NCBI GenBank assembly: GCA_963755985.1 | Contig: CAVWLO010000003.1 | Span: 434,001-498,000 of the forward strand | Direction of reading: 5' to 3' | Source of the DNA: DASXMT01 sp963755985 | GTDB taxonomy: Bacteria > Actinomycetota > Acidimicrobiia > Acidimicrobiales > RAAP-2 | Length of the DNA: 64,000 bases | Shown here: piece after piece, positions 50,706 to 63,508 of the stretch | Layout of the letters: every line of letters starts with the position of its first letter | How positions within the stretch are numbered: position 1 is the stretch's first letter | Notes under the pieces: generated by a model | Seen by the model: only the letters and a program-made list of their open reading frames with translations | Told to the model about the DNA's origin: nothing | Database searches by the model: none | Program-made: the position numbers and the translations under genes

Positions 50706-52131
50706 GCCGCCCGTCTCGGGACCGCCGGTTCCTCTGATCCCCTACCGGTTCGAGCGCACGGCGGCGGCGGCCGACATGCAGGAGCGCTACGCCGACCTCG
50801 CCCCCGGCGACGAGACCGGCGCAGTGGTCTCGGTGGCCGGGCGGCTGATGCTCAACCGGCCCCAGGGCAAGGTGGCCTTCGCCGAGCTGCGCGACTCGTC
50901 GGGGGCCGTGCAGCTCTTCGCCCTGGCCACGGTCACGGCCGACTTCGAGCGGTTCACCCGGCTGTCGTTGGGCGACTGGGTCGGGGCGCGGGGCGAGGTG
51001 GTCCGCACCCGGCGGGGCGAGCTGAGCGTCAAGGTGGCCGAGTGGGTCCTGTTGGCCGAGGCCCGGCGATCGTTCGGGGACAAGTGGCGGGGCGTGAGCG
51101 ACGTCGAGACCCGGTTCCGCCAGCGGGAGGTCGACCTGTGGGCCAACCCGGACAGCCGTTCCACCCTGCTGTTGCGGAGCCGGGTGGTCAGCTGGCTCCG
51201 GCGGACCCTCGAGGACCGCGGGTTCGTGGAGGTGGAGACCCCCATCCTCCATCCTCTCCCCGGGGGCGCGGCGGCCAAGCCCTTCGTCACCCACCACAAC
51301 GCCCTCGATACCGACCTCTACCTGAGGATCGCCCCCGAGCTCTACCTGAAGCGCCTGGTCGTCGGCGGCTTCGAGAAGGTCTTCGAGATCGGTCGGGTGT
51401 TCCGCAACGAGGGGCTGTCTCCCCGGCACAATCCCGAGTTCACCATGCTCGAGCTCTACCAGGCCTACGCCGACTACAACGACCTGCAGACCATGGTCGA
51501 GGAGCTGGTCGCCGGGCTGGCCCTGTCGTTGACCGGAGCGTCGGTGCTGTCCTACGGCGGCCGGGAGCTCGACCTGACCCCGCCATGGCGGCGCGCCACC
51601 CTCATCGAGCTGACCCGGGAGCATTCCGGCCTCGACGTGTCCATGGACACCCCGATCGACGAGCTCCGGGCTCACGTGGCCGCCAACGGCGCAGAGCCGC
51701 ACCCCTCGTGGGGGGCGGGGAAGCTCTTGTTGGAGCTCTACGAGAAGGCTGCGGAGCCGGCCCTCTGGGGCCCGGTCCTGGTCACCGACTTCCCGGCCGA
51801 GGTGTCGCCCCTCGCCCGCCTCCACCGCCACGACGCCCGACTGACCGAGCGGTTCGAGGCGATCGTGGCCGGACGCGAGCTGCTGAACGCCTTCTCCGAG
51901 CTGACCGATCCCGACGACCAGCGGCGCCGCTTCGAGGCCCAGGCCGCGGCCAAGGCGGCCGGGGACGACGAGGCCATGCCGATCGACGAGGAGTACCTCC
52001 GGGCCCTGGAGCACGGCTTGCCCCCCACCGGCGGCCTGGGCATGGGCATCGACCGGCTGGTCATGCTGCTGGCCGACGCGGCCAACATCCGAGAGGTCAT
52101 CGCCTTCCCCACTCTCCGGCCCGAACGCTGA
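50689..52131 (+). CDS. lysS: lysyl-tRNA synthetase, class II
   Basis: A 480-aa class II LysRS. The N-terminal anticodon-binding OB fold (AVVSVAGRLMLNRPQGKVAFAEL) precedes the catalytic core, with motif 2 (FEIGRVFRNEGLSPRHNPEFTMLE) and motif 3 (GGLGMGIDRLVMLL). It is clpC-linked as in other actinobacteria. GTG 50689 overlaps coaX by 17 nt; GTG 50698 is an equal alternative. The conserved part begins at about residue 17, so either start is compatible. Confidence 0.95.
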   Translation: MAVVAEPPVSGPPVPLIPYRFERTAAAADMQERYADLAPGDETGAVVSVAGRLMLNRPQGKVAFAELRDSSGAVQLFALATVTADFERFTRLSLGDWVGARGEVVRTRRGELSVKVAEWVLLAEARRSFGDKWRGVSDVETRFRQREVDLWANPDSRSTLLLRSRVVSWLRRTLEDRGFVEVETPILHPLPGGAAAKPFVTHHNALDTDLYLRIAPELYLKRLVVGGFEKVFEIGRVFRNEGLSPRHNPEFTMLELYQAYADYNDLQTMVEELVAGLALSLTGASVLSYGGRELDLTPPWRRATLIELTREHSGLDVSMDTPIDELRAHVAANGAEPHPSWGAGKLLLELYEKAAEPALWGPVLVTDFPAEVSPLARLHRHDARLTERFEAIVAGRELLNAFSELTDPDDQRRRFEAQAAAKAAGDDEAMPIDEEYLRALEHGLPPTGGLGMGIDRLVMLLADAANIREVIAFPTLRPER

Positions 52132-52246
52132 GGGTGGGGATCTCCTCATCGTCTCCTAACATCTGGTTCACCGTCCCCTCATGAGGGCGAGGGACATTTG
52201 GGGCTCGGCCGGACAATCCGGCCACTCGCACAGGAGGTTTCACCAG

Positions 52247-52615
52247 ATGTTCACGAAGTTCGCCGTCGGTGCACTTGTCGCCGGGTCACTCGTCCTCGGT
52301 ACGGCCGGCACCGCGTTCGCCACCACCCCGACCGGCTCGTCGCCGTCGACGGCTGCGGCGACCTCCCAGTTCAACTGCGCCAATGCCACCAAGGCCCTGA
52401 CCCGCATCCAGAAGATCGAGGGCCGCATCAGCGCCGGGCTGCCCAACCTGACCGCGGCCGAACAGAGGGCCTCGGCCAATGGGCACACCACGCGGGCCGC
52501 CCACTTGCAGAAGCGGATCACCCGCTACGAGAGCGCCACGTTCAAGCAGCGTCTGCAGACGATCAGCCAGAAGATAGAGACAAAGTGCAACGTCAGCGCC
52601 CCAGCGGGGAGCTGA
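52247..52615 (+). CDS. small secreted protein, unknown function
   Basis: A 122-aa protein with a clear signal peptide (MFTKFAVGALVAGSLVLGT, cleavage near AFA) and a helical, charged mature part with two cysteines (FNCANATKAL and ETKCNVS) that could form a disulfide. ATG 52247 follows a perfect AGGAGG at 52232-52237. Just before it lies a short hairpin (GGCCGGA-CAA-TCCGGCC at 52207-52223). I do not recognise a family. It converges on the polyprenyl synthase gene. Confidence 0.75.
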   Translation: MFTKFAVGALVAGSLVLGTAGTAFATTPTGSSPSTAAATSQFNCANATKALTRIQKIEGRISAGLPNLTAAEQRASANGHTTRAAHLQKRITRYESATFKQRLQTISQKIETKCNVSAPAGS

Positions 52616-52683
52616 GCACCGTCGGGCCGGCCCGGCTGAGTCGACCACGGTGAGGAAGCCGGGTTGAGCCGGCCGGGCCCCGC

Positions 52684-53661
52684 TCAGCTGGTGGGCAGCC
52701 CGTCCAGCAGCGAGTAGGCCAGCCGGTCGAAGCCGCTGGCCAACTCGCTGGACGGGCAGCGGGCCGCGGCCGCGGCGGCCTCGTGGGCATATCCTCGGCC
52801 CACCGCCACCGAGGCGGCGATGCCATTGGACGCGGCCACGATGGATCGGGCCTTGTCCCGCTCGGGCTGGCCGAGGGGCGCCCCGAGGAGGGGCCGCAGC
52901 TCGGGACCGGCGTCGGGGTCGGCCAGGGCGAACAGCACCGGGAGGGTGTAGATCCCCTCGGCCAGGTCCTGACCCGGGGGTTTCCCCAGCTCGTCCTCTG
53001 ACCCGATGATGTCGAGGATGTCGTCGCGGACCTGAAAGATCATCCCGAAGTAGTTCCCGAAGTCGGTCAGGGCGTCCACCTCGTCTCGGGTTCGCTGGCT
53101 GGTCAAGGCGCCGATGCGGCACGAGGTGGCCATCAGCGAGGCCGTCTTCCCGGAGATGGCAGTGGTGTAGTCCTCATTGCTCCTGGTCACCTGGAAGGCG
53201 GCCCGGACCTCGGCTACTTGGCCCTGGCACAGTTCCCCCAGCGTGGCGGCGAGGAGGCCGGCGATCTCGGTGCCCAGGCCGGCGGCGATCTCGGCCGAGC
53301 GGGCCAGCAGGAAGTCGCCGGCCACGATGGCGACCAGGTTGCCGAACCGGGAATTGACGCTCTCGACGTTTCGCCGCATGGTGGCCTCGTCCATGACGTC
53401 GTCGTGGTAGAGGGAGGCCAGATGGACGAGCTCGACGGCCACCCCTCCCAAGAGGGCCTCTCTCGAGGCGGGATCCGAGCCCGCCGTGGCCGAGGCCAGG
53501 GCCAGGGCAGGGCGGAGCCGCTTGCCGCCGGCCGCGATGAGATGGGTCGTCACCTCGTCCAGGAAGCCGTCGCCAGTGATCACGCACTCGGTGAGCAGGG
53601 GCTCGAGCCGCAGCAATTCTTCTTCGATCGCGGGAAGACCCAGGAGCTCGACGACGTTCAC
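52684..53661 (-). CDS. polyprenyl diphosphate synthase
   Basis: About 325 aa; all-trans polyprenyl diphosphate synthase. The first Asp-rich motif is LYHDDVMDEATMRR and the second QVRDDILDI; GGKRLRP near the start binds the diphosphate. It probably makes the side chain of menaquinone or another long prenyl, but chain length cannot be read with confidence. GTG 53661 is preferred, since conserved sequence begins there and a -10-like TATCGT lies just upstream. A TTG 28 codons earlier (53745) extends the frame into the clpC promoter. It is divergent from clpC. Confidence 0.88.
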   Translation of the reverse strand: MNVVELLGLPAIEEELLRLEPLLTECVITGDGFLDEVTTHLIAAGGKRLRPALALASATAGSDPASREALLGGVAVELVHLASLYHDDVMDEATMRRNVESVNSRFGNLVAIVAGDFLLARSAEIAAGLGTEIAGLLAATLGELCQGQVAEVRAAFQVTRSNEDYTTAISGKTASLMATSCRIGALTSQRTRDEVDALTDFGNYFGMIFQVRDDILDIIGSEDELGKPPGQDLAEGIYTLPVLFALADPDAGPELRPLLGAPLGQPERDKARSIVAASNGIAASVAVGRGYAHEAAAAAARCPSSELASGFDRLAYSLLDGLPTS

Positions 53662-53774
53662 CAGTAAGGACGATAGGCGAGGACGCCCTTCCTTGATGAA
53701 CAGGGGGGTGCGGGTGCGTCTCCCAGTAGCCCCTGTAGACTTCAAACAAGATTCCTACCGCGGATGGAGGCGGT

Positions 53775-56330
<2,556 letters not shown>

Positions 56331-56392
56331 AACCGGGTCGGTCTGCCGCACTGATCCACAGCAGGCCTGGTCGGCAAGAATATGGCGAAACA

Positions 56393-56418
56393 GAGGGCGT
56401 CCCTTCGGGGACGCCCTC
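56393..56418 (+). terminator. intrinsic terminator after clpC
   Basis: Eleven-base perfect arms GAGGGCGTCCC and GGGACGCCCTC enclose the stable tetraloop TTCG, 63 nt after the clpC stop. Confidence 0.85.
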
Positions 56419-56560
56419 TCGTCATAGCGACAATGTGCGCAGCCCAACGGGCCGATCGGCCATGGCCACCCGGCCAGCGGCTGACAGGTGTACGTCGTAG
56501 AAAGACACAGGTGGCCCCGGCGGTCGTCGCCGATGCCCGGATCGGAAGAAGGAGAACCTG

Positions 56561-56938
56561 GTGGACTGGAAACTCGAGCTGGTGGCTGTCCCCGTGTCGG
56601 ATGTGGACCGGGCGAAGTCCTTCTATGTCGACAAGGTGGGATTCAACGAGGACCATGACCACCAAGTCAGCGACGACGTTCGCTTCGTGCAGCTGACCCC
56701 GCCGGGATCGGCCTGTTCGATCGCCCTCGGCAAAGGGATCGTTGACGCGCAGCCGGGCACGGTCCAGGGGCTGCAACTGGTGGTGCCGGACATCGAGATC
56801 GCCCGGGCCGAGCTGGTCGGGCATGGGATCGTCGTCAGCGAGATCCAGGACTTCCCCTGGGGCCGGTTCGTGTTCTTCGGCGATCCGGACGGAAATGGCT
56901 GGTCAGTGCAGCAGGTTCCGACTTCGACGTCGTCATAG
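56561..56938 (+). CDS. VOC/glyoxalase-fold protein
   Basis: A 125-aa vicinal-oxygen-chelate protein: beta-alpha-beta-beta-beta repeats with VAVPVSDVDRAKSFYVDKVGF at the N terminus and FFGDPDGNGWSVQQVP at the C terminus. One or two metal ligands of the glyoxalase fold are recognisable (the Glu of active enzymes at the end is Gln here, in SVQQV), so a binding rather than catalytic role is possible. GTG 56561 follows GAAGGAG at good spacing. It stands alone after the clpC terminator. Confidence 0.82.
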   Translation: MDWKLELVAVPVSDVDRAKSFYVDKVGFNEDHDHQVSDDVRFVQLTPPGSACSIALGKGIVDAQPGTVQGLQLVVPDIEIARAELVGHGIVVSEIQDFPWGRFVFFGDPDGNGWSVQQVPTSTSS

Positions 56939-57271
56939 CCCGACACGACAGACGCCGAATTGGGGCGAATTCGTGCCGAATGAAAAGCAGTGGCCACAAG
57001 CAGTGATTTTTCCACTACGCTCCAGGACGGGCCTGCAACAAGCCTCCCGACTCTCGGGGTTACCACCTTTCACCGGGGGTCGGGAGGCCGGTTGTAGCCG
57101 TCGAAATAGCCGGCAGTGGCTGTCGAACAGCTACAACGCGGTGGCGGCTGCACGGCCTCGTGCTGCGATGTGCGTTTCGCCGTCGGCGGATCCTCCGGAA
57201 AGTGATCAGCGCATCTCCGCGCGTGCTGCGCTACAGTGCCCCGAGCTATTCCCGACAATGGAAGGTGAACC
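56939..57271. other. 333-bp leader region with two hairpins upstream of surface copy 2
   Basis: No gene is visible. Two inverted repeats stand side by side: GCCTCCCGAC (57042-57051) with GTCGGGAGGC (57079-57088), and GTTGTAGC (57091-57098) with GCTACAAC (57130-57137), the second having an inner TCGA match. TACAGT at 57232 resembles a -10 and sits near the same distance from the ATG as in copy 1. Confidence 0.45.
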
Positions 57272-58756
57272 ATGAAGCTATTCGCACGAGCCTCGGCCCC
57301 ACGGGCCGGAAGGAGAAAAGGAAGAGCGGTCGGGCTCGCGATGATTGCCGGTCTCGTTCTTCCGATGAGCGCAGTCGCCGCCGGCGTGTTCTCCGCCGCC
57401 CCGGCCTCTGCGTCCGTCACGCACTATGCGTCGGACGGGAGCACCTACCACGCCGTTCAGCCCTACCGGCTGGTCGACACCCGGCCCAACTCGGGCCAGT
57501 TCGGTCAAGGCAACACGCTGACCGCCGGACGGACCATCACGTTCCAGGCTGCGCCGTCGGGCATTGCGCCCAACAACGTGCCCGATGATGCGACCGCCGT
57601 CGTGTTGAACATCACGGCAGTCAACCCACCAGCGTGGGCTACCTCACGGCGTTCGCCGCCGGACAGACGGTGCCGTTCATCTCCACGGTCAACTTCATCG
57701 CCGGCCAGACGGTGGCCAATCAGGCGACCGTTGCCCTCGGGAACCTCGGGGATCATGACTATGGCAACGTGACCATCTACAACTTCACCGGGAGCACCGA
57801 TGTGGTGGTCGACGTCCAGGGTTACTACACCCCTCATGGGCACCATTACCCCGGTCCGTTCAACCCGCTGGGTCTTGGTGGCGGCTATAACGCCGTTACC
57901 AACGTGAACACCGGCTCGATCTCCCCGGTCCGGGTGCTCGATACCCGACCTGGCTCCGGCCAACAGGGTGCAGGTGAGACGCTCGGTCCTGACTCCACGC
58001 TGAGCTTCTATCCCGGTACGGCCACCTTCCCCGGCGAAACGGCTGCAGTCCCCGATGACGCCACCGCAGTGGTGCTCAACGTGACCGCGGCCACGTCGAC
58101 GGCAGACTCCTTCTTGACCGTGTGGGCAACTGGGGGGTCGCAGCCCTTGGCTTCGAACCTCAACTTCCCCGGCCGGCAAGATCGTGCCGAACCGAGTGAT
58201 CGTGCCGATCAACCCGGCTGACCAGCAGGTGTCGATCTACAACTTCGCCGGTAACACCGACGTCGTGGTGGACCTCGACGGGTACTACTCCCCGTGGCAC
58301 AGTGGGAGCAAGTACTACCCGCTAGTGACGCCGGCTCGGATTGTTGACACCCGGCCTGGCTCAGGCAAGCCCTACTCCGGCCAGACGCTGGGTACCGGGA
58401 CGATCCTGACCACCAACGTGCCTGCGGACAACTTCCCGCCAGTTACCGGTCTCGGACTCCGGGTTCTTTGGCCCGGTGGCTACTTCACCGGTGTTGACAT
58501 CAACACCACCATCACCGACACCACGGGCGACGGTGGCTACCTGACCCAATACCCGTCCAACGCCGGCAGCACCCCGCCGCTGGCCTCGGACCTGAACTGG
58601 GATGCCGGAGACATCGTCTCCAACGCCAACCAGATCAGCTCGGGTGGGGTTCCGTCCATCGCCATCGACAACTTCAACTTCACCGGAGACGCCGACCTGG
58701 TCATTGACCTCTACGGCTACTTCGGTCACACCGTCAACGACGGTGACAACGGCTGA
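57272..58756 (+). pseudogene. secreted three-module surface protein, copy 2, with two compensating frameshifts
   Basis: Nearly identical to the copies at 36238 and 59240: the same signal peptide, three modules and C terminus. Relative to them it lacks one base near 57630 (CCCACCAGCG against CCCATCCAGCG) and has one extra C in a C-run near 58170. The 180-odd codons between are out of frame, then the original frame returns and continues to the stop. As written, translation would stop at 57772 after 166 residues. Either the copy is inactive, the indels are sequencing errors, or they are a switchable state. Confidence 0.8.
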
Positions 58757-58784
58757 GTAACAAGTAACAACTAACAAGCAGTAC

Positions 58785-58824
58785 AACCGAAGAGGCCGGG
58801 GCAATCGCCCCGGCCTCTTCGGTT
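58785..58824 (+). terminator. intrinsic terminator after surface copy 2
   Basis: Arms AACCGAAGAGGCCGGGG and CCCCGGCCTCTTCGGTT form a 17-bp perfect stem around CAATCG. It is the same element as after copies 1 and 3. Confidence 0.85.
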
Positions 58825-59239
58825 TGCCGGTACCTGATCAGTCACCAGATCAATGGCGAGATGGTCAGTTCGAACTTGTGGAGGGACAAGTTAGATACCG
58901 AGCACAAAGCGATCCGAGGATTGTCCTGTGAAATCCCTTGCTGCCTGACGATGCCTACTGTCGGCATCTCGTCATCGGGAGGCACTCAGCGAACGCCCTG
59001 CCATGCTTTCTCGGGACAATGTGGCAGTCGTCGATGAACTTGCGATGCGGTGACGCCTCAGTCATGCGAGGTTCCCTGATGGCGATGTGTCGTTTTACCA
59101 GGCCAGGAGCCTCTTTTGGGCTATCGGGCTGAGCCAAGTCTGATCGAGTGGGCACAACTCACAATTGAGTTGCAATTCCGGAAGTGTTCTGGATTACTAT
59201 GACCACCGTCAGTCTCCAGAGCACAACGAAAGGTGAACC
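58825..59239. other. 415-bp gene-free region before surface copy 3
   Basis: I see no supported gene. The last 80 bp hold a possible promoter (TTGCAA at 59170, TACTAT at 59195) and the conserved leader CAGTCTCCAGAGCAC (59210-59224) before the ribosome site AAAGGTG. The rest shows no repeat or RNA structure that I can support. Confidence 0.4.
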
Positions 59240-60721
59240 ATGAAATTATTCAAACGAGCCTCGGCACAGGTCCGAGGCAGAAAGGGAAGAGCGGTCGGGC
59301 TCGCGATGATCGCCGGTCTCGTTCTTCCGATGGGCACAGTCGCCGCCGGCGTGTTCTCCGCCGCCCCGGCCTCTGCGTCCGTCACGCACTATGCGTCGGA
59401 CGGGAGCACCTACCACGCCGTTCAGCCCTACCGGCTGGTCGACACCCGGCCCAACTCGGGCCAGTTCGGTCAAGGCAACACGCTGACCGCCGGACGGACC
59501 ATCACGTTCCAGGCTGCACCGTCGGGCATTGCGCCCAACAACGTGCCTGATGATGCGACCGCCGTCGTGTTGAACATCACGGCAGTCAACCCGACCAGCG
59601 TGGGCTACCTCACGGCGTTCGCGGCCGGACAGACGGTGCCGTTCATCTCCACGGTCAACTTCATCGCCGGCCAGACGGTGGCCAATCAGGCGACCGTTGC
59701 CCTCGGGAACCTCGGGGATCACGACTATGGCAACATGACCATCTACAACTTCACCGGGAGCACCGATGTGGTGGTCGACGTCCAGGGCTACTACACCCCT
59801 CATGGGCACCATTACCCCGGTCCGTTCAACCCGCTGGGTCTTGGTGGCGGCTATAACGCCGTCACCAACGTGAACACCGGCTCGATCTCCCCGGTCCGGG
59901 TGCTCGATACCCGACCTGGCTCCGGCCAGCAGGGTGCAGGTGAGACGCTCGGTCCTGACTCCACGCTGAGCTTCTATCCCGGCACGGCCACCTTCCCCGG
60001 CGAAGCAGCTGCAGTCCCCGATGACGCCACCGCAGTGGTGCTCAACGTGACCGCGGCCACGTCGACGGCCGACTCGTTCTTGACCGTGTGGGCAACTGGG
60101 GGGTCGCAGCCTTTGGCTTCGAACCTCAACTTCCCGGCCGGCAAGATCGTGCCGAACCGAGTGATCGTGCCGATCAACCCGGCTAACCAGCAGGTGTCGA
60201 TCTACAACTTCGCCGGTAACACCGACGTCGTGGTGGACCTCGACGGGTACTACTCCCCGTGGCACAGTGGGAGCATGTACTACCCGCTGGTGACGCCGGC
60301 TCGGATCGTTGACACCCGGCCTGGCTCAGGCAAGCCCTACTCCGGCCAGACGCTGGGTACCGGGACGATCCTGACCACCAACGTGCCTGCGGACAACTTC
60401 CCGCCGGACACCGGGTTCTCGGCACCGGCGGACTTCACCGGTGTTGACATCAACACCACCATCACCGACACCACGGGCGACGGTGGCTACCTGACCCAAT
60501 ACCCGTCCAACGCCGGCAGCACCCCGCCGCTGGCCTCGGACCTGAACTGGGATGCCGGAGACATCGTCTCCAACGCCAACCAGATCAGCTCGGGTGGGGT
60601 TCCGTCCATCGCCATCGACAACTTCAACTTCACCGGAGACGCCGACCTGGTCATTGACCTCTACGGCTACTTCGGTCACACCGTCAACGACCTGATCGCA
60701 GTAACAATCAGAAGTAAGTAA
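59240..60721 (+). CDS. secreted three-module surface protein, copy 3
   Basis: A 493-aa intact paralogue of copy 1, differing at a small number of positions (for example SPVRVLDTRP in module 2 and a different insert around VPADNFPPDTGFSAPADF in module 3). It has a signal peptide cleaved near residue 46 and three modules each ending in GYY or GYF. The C terminus is longer by six codons (LIAVTIRSK). Together with copy 2 it forms a tandem pair some 20 kb from copy 1, all in the same direction. No anchor motif is present, so attachment is probably non-covalent. Confidence 0.85.
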   Translation: MKLFKRASAQVRGRKGRAVGLAMIAGLVLPMGTVAAGVFSAAPASASVTHYASDGSTYHAVQPYRLVDTRPNSGQFGQGNTLTAGRTITFQAAPSGIAPNNVPDDATAVVLNITAVNPTSVGYLTAFAAGQTVPFISTVNFIAGQTVANQATVALGNLGDHDYGNMTIYNFTGSTDVVVDVQGYYTPHGHHYPGPFNPLGLGGGYNAVTNVNTGSISPVRVLDTRPGSGQQGAGETLGPDSTLSFYPGTATFPGEAAAVPDDATAVVLNVTAATSTADSFLTVWATGGSQPLASNLNFPAGKIVPNRVIVPINPANQQVSIYNFAGNTDVVVDLDGYYSPWHSGSMYYPLVTPARIVDTRPGSGKPYSGQTLGTGTILTTNVPADNFPPDTGFSAPADFTGVDINTTITDTTGDGGYLTQYPSNAGSTPPLASDLNWDAGDIVSNANQISSGGVPSIAIDNFNFTGDADLVIDLYGYFGHTVNDLIAVTIRSK

Positions 60722-60742
60722 CAACCAAGAAGTCAACACCAG

Positions 60743-60768
60743 GAGGCCGGGGCAATCGCCCCGGCCTC
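60743..60768 (+). terminator. intrinsic terminator after surface copy 3
   Basis: GAGGCCGGGGC and CGCCCCGGCCTC pair around a short loop and are followed by TTCGGTTTG, as after the other two copies. Confidence 0.85.
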
Positions 60769-61110
60769 TTCGGTTTGTCCGAAGTACGAGCGTCTGGGCT
60801 TGCACGGGGATGCGATCTGAAGCTTGGGCTAGCCGGGGGAAAACGAACAGAAGGCTTTCCGTACTCCGTCGGATCATGGCCTAGGCGATGGGGGTTGATG
60901 GGAGTGCATCGCCGAGACCTCAGAGAGCACGTTGTCTCTGACGCTCTGCGCTATCCGGAAACGCAAGCCGTGAATGTTTGACTTCTCTCGGACGCTCCCT
61001 TACGATGCCTTTGGCAGGCCATCACCTGGCGTAACATTTCAGTCACTTGCCGTCACATTCTTGTTAACACTGCGAGTAATTTTCTCGCAACAACGAAAGG
61101 TTGACCCACA
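60769..61110. other. 342-bp gene-free region before the repeat protein
   Basis: No gene is supported. A small hairpin, TGCGAG-TAATTTT-CTCGCA (61071-61089), lies just before the ribosome site GAAAGG. The A+T content near 61040-61090 is high for this genome and probably includes the promoter. Confidence 0.4.
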
Positions 61111-63459
61111 ATGGCGAAGCATCGTGGAGCCCACTCAAAGTCCAATTTCGGTCGCTACACCCCGCCCAAGAAGTCTCTTTCCAGTCACAAGCTGGGACTG
61201 CTAGTGGGAGGAGGCGTGCTCGCCGGAGCGGGATTCCTAGGGTTGACCGCAGCTCCGAGCTTCGCCGCGTCCGCATCCGCGGGCCCGTTTGGAAGCTCGA
61301 GCCATTCGTCTCCGTTTGGCAACCACGCCCACGCAAGCGCATTCTTCGGATTCGCAGATGCAAACGCCGGTAATGGTTTCCTTAACAGCCATCAACCACG
61401 CGAGCGCTAATGCGGTCTTCGGGTTGGCTTCGGCCGACGCCGGCAACGGGGCCTTCAACAGCCACAACACAGCGCACGCCGACGCGTTGCTCGGCATTGC
61501 CTCGGCCAACGCCGGCAACGGTTTCGCAAACAGTCACAACACCGCCCACGCCAGCGCGGTGTTCGGCATCGCTGCAGCCGACGCCGGCAATGGAGCCTTC
61601 AACAGCCACAACACCGCACACGCCCACGCCACATTGGGCATCGCGGTGGCCGCGGCCGGTAACGGCATCCTCAACTTCCATAATCAGGCGACTGCCAATG
61701 CCCATGACGGCATCGCGGTGGCCGCGGCCGGTAACGGCATCCTCAACATCCACAATGAGGCCACCGCGGTAGGCGCCCACGACGGCGTCGGCGTGGCCCT
61801 CGCCGGTAACGGGATCCTCAACATCGGTAACGAGGCCACTGGAGTGGGAGTCCACCACGGCATCGGCGTGGCCGCGGCCGGTAACGGCATCTTGAACATC
61901 GGCAACGAGGCCACAGGGATCGGCGCCCACCACGGCATCGGCGTGGCCCTCGCCGGTAACGGGATCCTCAACATCGGTAACGAGGCCACTGGAGTGGGAG
62001 TCCACCACGGCATCGGCGTGGCCCTCGCCGGCAACGGGATCCTGAACATCGGCAACGAGGCCACCGCGATCGGTGCCCACCACGGCATCGGCGTGGCCCT
62101 CGCCGGTAACGGGATCCTGAACATCGACAACGACGGCCACCGCGATCGGTGCCCATCACGGTGTCGGCGTGGCCCTCGCCGGTAACGGCATCCTGAACAT
62201 CGACAACACGGCCACCGCCGTCGGTGTCCACCACGGCCTCGGCGTGGCCGCAGCCGGTAACGGCATCCTGAACATCGACAACACGGCCACCGCGATCGGT
62301 GCCCATCACGGTGTCGGCGTGGCCCTCGCCGGTAACGGCATCCTGAACATCGACAACACGGCCACCGCCGTCGGTGTCCACCACGGCCTCGGCGTGGCCC
62401 TCGCTGGTAACGGGGCACTCAATGTCGGCAATACGGCCACCGCGATCGGCGCCCACCACGGCGTCGGTGTAGCCCTCGCCGGTAATGGCATCGGCAACAC
62501 CGGTAATCAGGCCCTGGCGATCGGTGTCGGCCACAGCTTCGCCTTGGCCGCAGCCGGTAATGGCACTGGCAACAGCAATAACACTGCCGCTGCTATCGCC
62601 CTTGATCCCAGCTCGGCTGTGGCCGCTGCGGGCAACGGTGTCGGCGGTGGCAACACCGGCAACGCCGCCGGAGCCTTCGCCGCAGGGAACAGCAGTGCCG
62701 CCGCCGCAGCCGGTAACGGCAACAACAGCTACAACGCCAACAACACAGCAGGAGCGCTCGCCCTCAACAATGGCAATGCACTTGCTGCGGCCGGTGAGGG
62801 CAACAACAGCTCCAATGCCGGCAATACGGCGCTGGCCGCTGGCGTTTCGGGTGGGCAGGCAACGGCTACGTCCGGCAACGGCAATAACGCCTCCAACACG
62901 GGCAATACGGCCGTTGCAGGCGCATTCGGGGTTGGCGTCAACAACAGCATTGCCAATGCCCAGGCTGGTAACACGTCGGGTGGGTCGAACAACAACAACA
63001 CCGCCGTGGCCGCCGCCAGCAATGGCGGCAACTCACTGGCAGTGGCCGGCACCGGGCTTACGGGAAACAGCTACAACAGTGCTTCGGCCGTGAGCTGATG
63101 GATCCAATACTCTGGCAGTCTCGAACGCGCAGCTTGGTGGGGCGACTGCAAGTGCCACCGCTTTGAGCACCAGCACGGCTATCACTCCTCCCGTAACCAG
63201 TGCTGTGGCACTGTCAGCGGCCGGAGGCTCGACATCGTCGACGGCCATAAACGGTTGGTCCGCGACGACCATGGCGACCGGAAGCGGCAATGTCGCCGTC
63301 GGGGCCTCGTCCGGTGTGGGTGGAGCGGCTATCGCCACCGCCACAGGCACCCCGGCGGACAACGCCACGGCCAGCTCCACGCCTGGCTCGGCCGCCGCCT
63401 CGGTGAACAGCAACGGGCAATGGTCCTTCAGCGTTGGCGGGAGCACCGTCAGCGGCTAG
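61111..63459 (+). pseudogene. secreted Gly/Asn-rich repeat protein broken by three single-base frameshifts
   Basis: The reading frame starts at ATG 61111 with a signal peptide (LGLLVGGGVLAGAGFLG, cleavage near SFAAS). Joining three frames gives about 780 residues: early 24-aa units (AGNGAFNSHNTAHADALLGI), a block of 25-aa units (GNGILNIGNEATGVGVHHGI), an Asn/Gly/Ala-rich section, and a Ser/Thr-rich end finishing GQWSFSVGGSTVSG. One extra base is needed at each of about 61395 (NSH to NHASAN), 62131 (LNIDN to TATAIGAHH) and 63095 (AVS to GSNTLAV). As written, only 99 residues are made from the first ATG. It looks like a beta-solenoid-forming surface protein. Similar proteins are not known to me by name. 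Confidence 0.75.
61658..62482 (+). repeat. 75-bp tandem coding repeats, about 11 units
   Basis: Units of 25 codons, each from GGTAACGG to the next, encode GNGILNI-x-N-x-ATA-x-G-x-HHG-x-GVALA. Two alternating subtypes are seen (GVHHG/GAHHG), suggesting that a 150-bp pair was amplified. The repeats stay in the coding frame apart from the insertion near 62131. Confidence 0.85.
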
Positions 63460-63508
63460 ACATGCCGTTGGGCCCCTTGGTAGTCGGGGCCAGAGCACAA
63501 GGAACACT

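Noticed and set aside
58955..59155. A 66-codon frame on the minus strand between surface copies 2 and 3
   Set aside because: No ribosome site, no recognisable domain and no conserved context.
61658..62482. A CRISPR array, because of the regular 75-bp periodicity
   Set aside because: The whole unit is repeated with no unique spacers, it is coding, and no cas genes are near.
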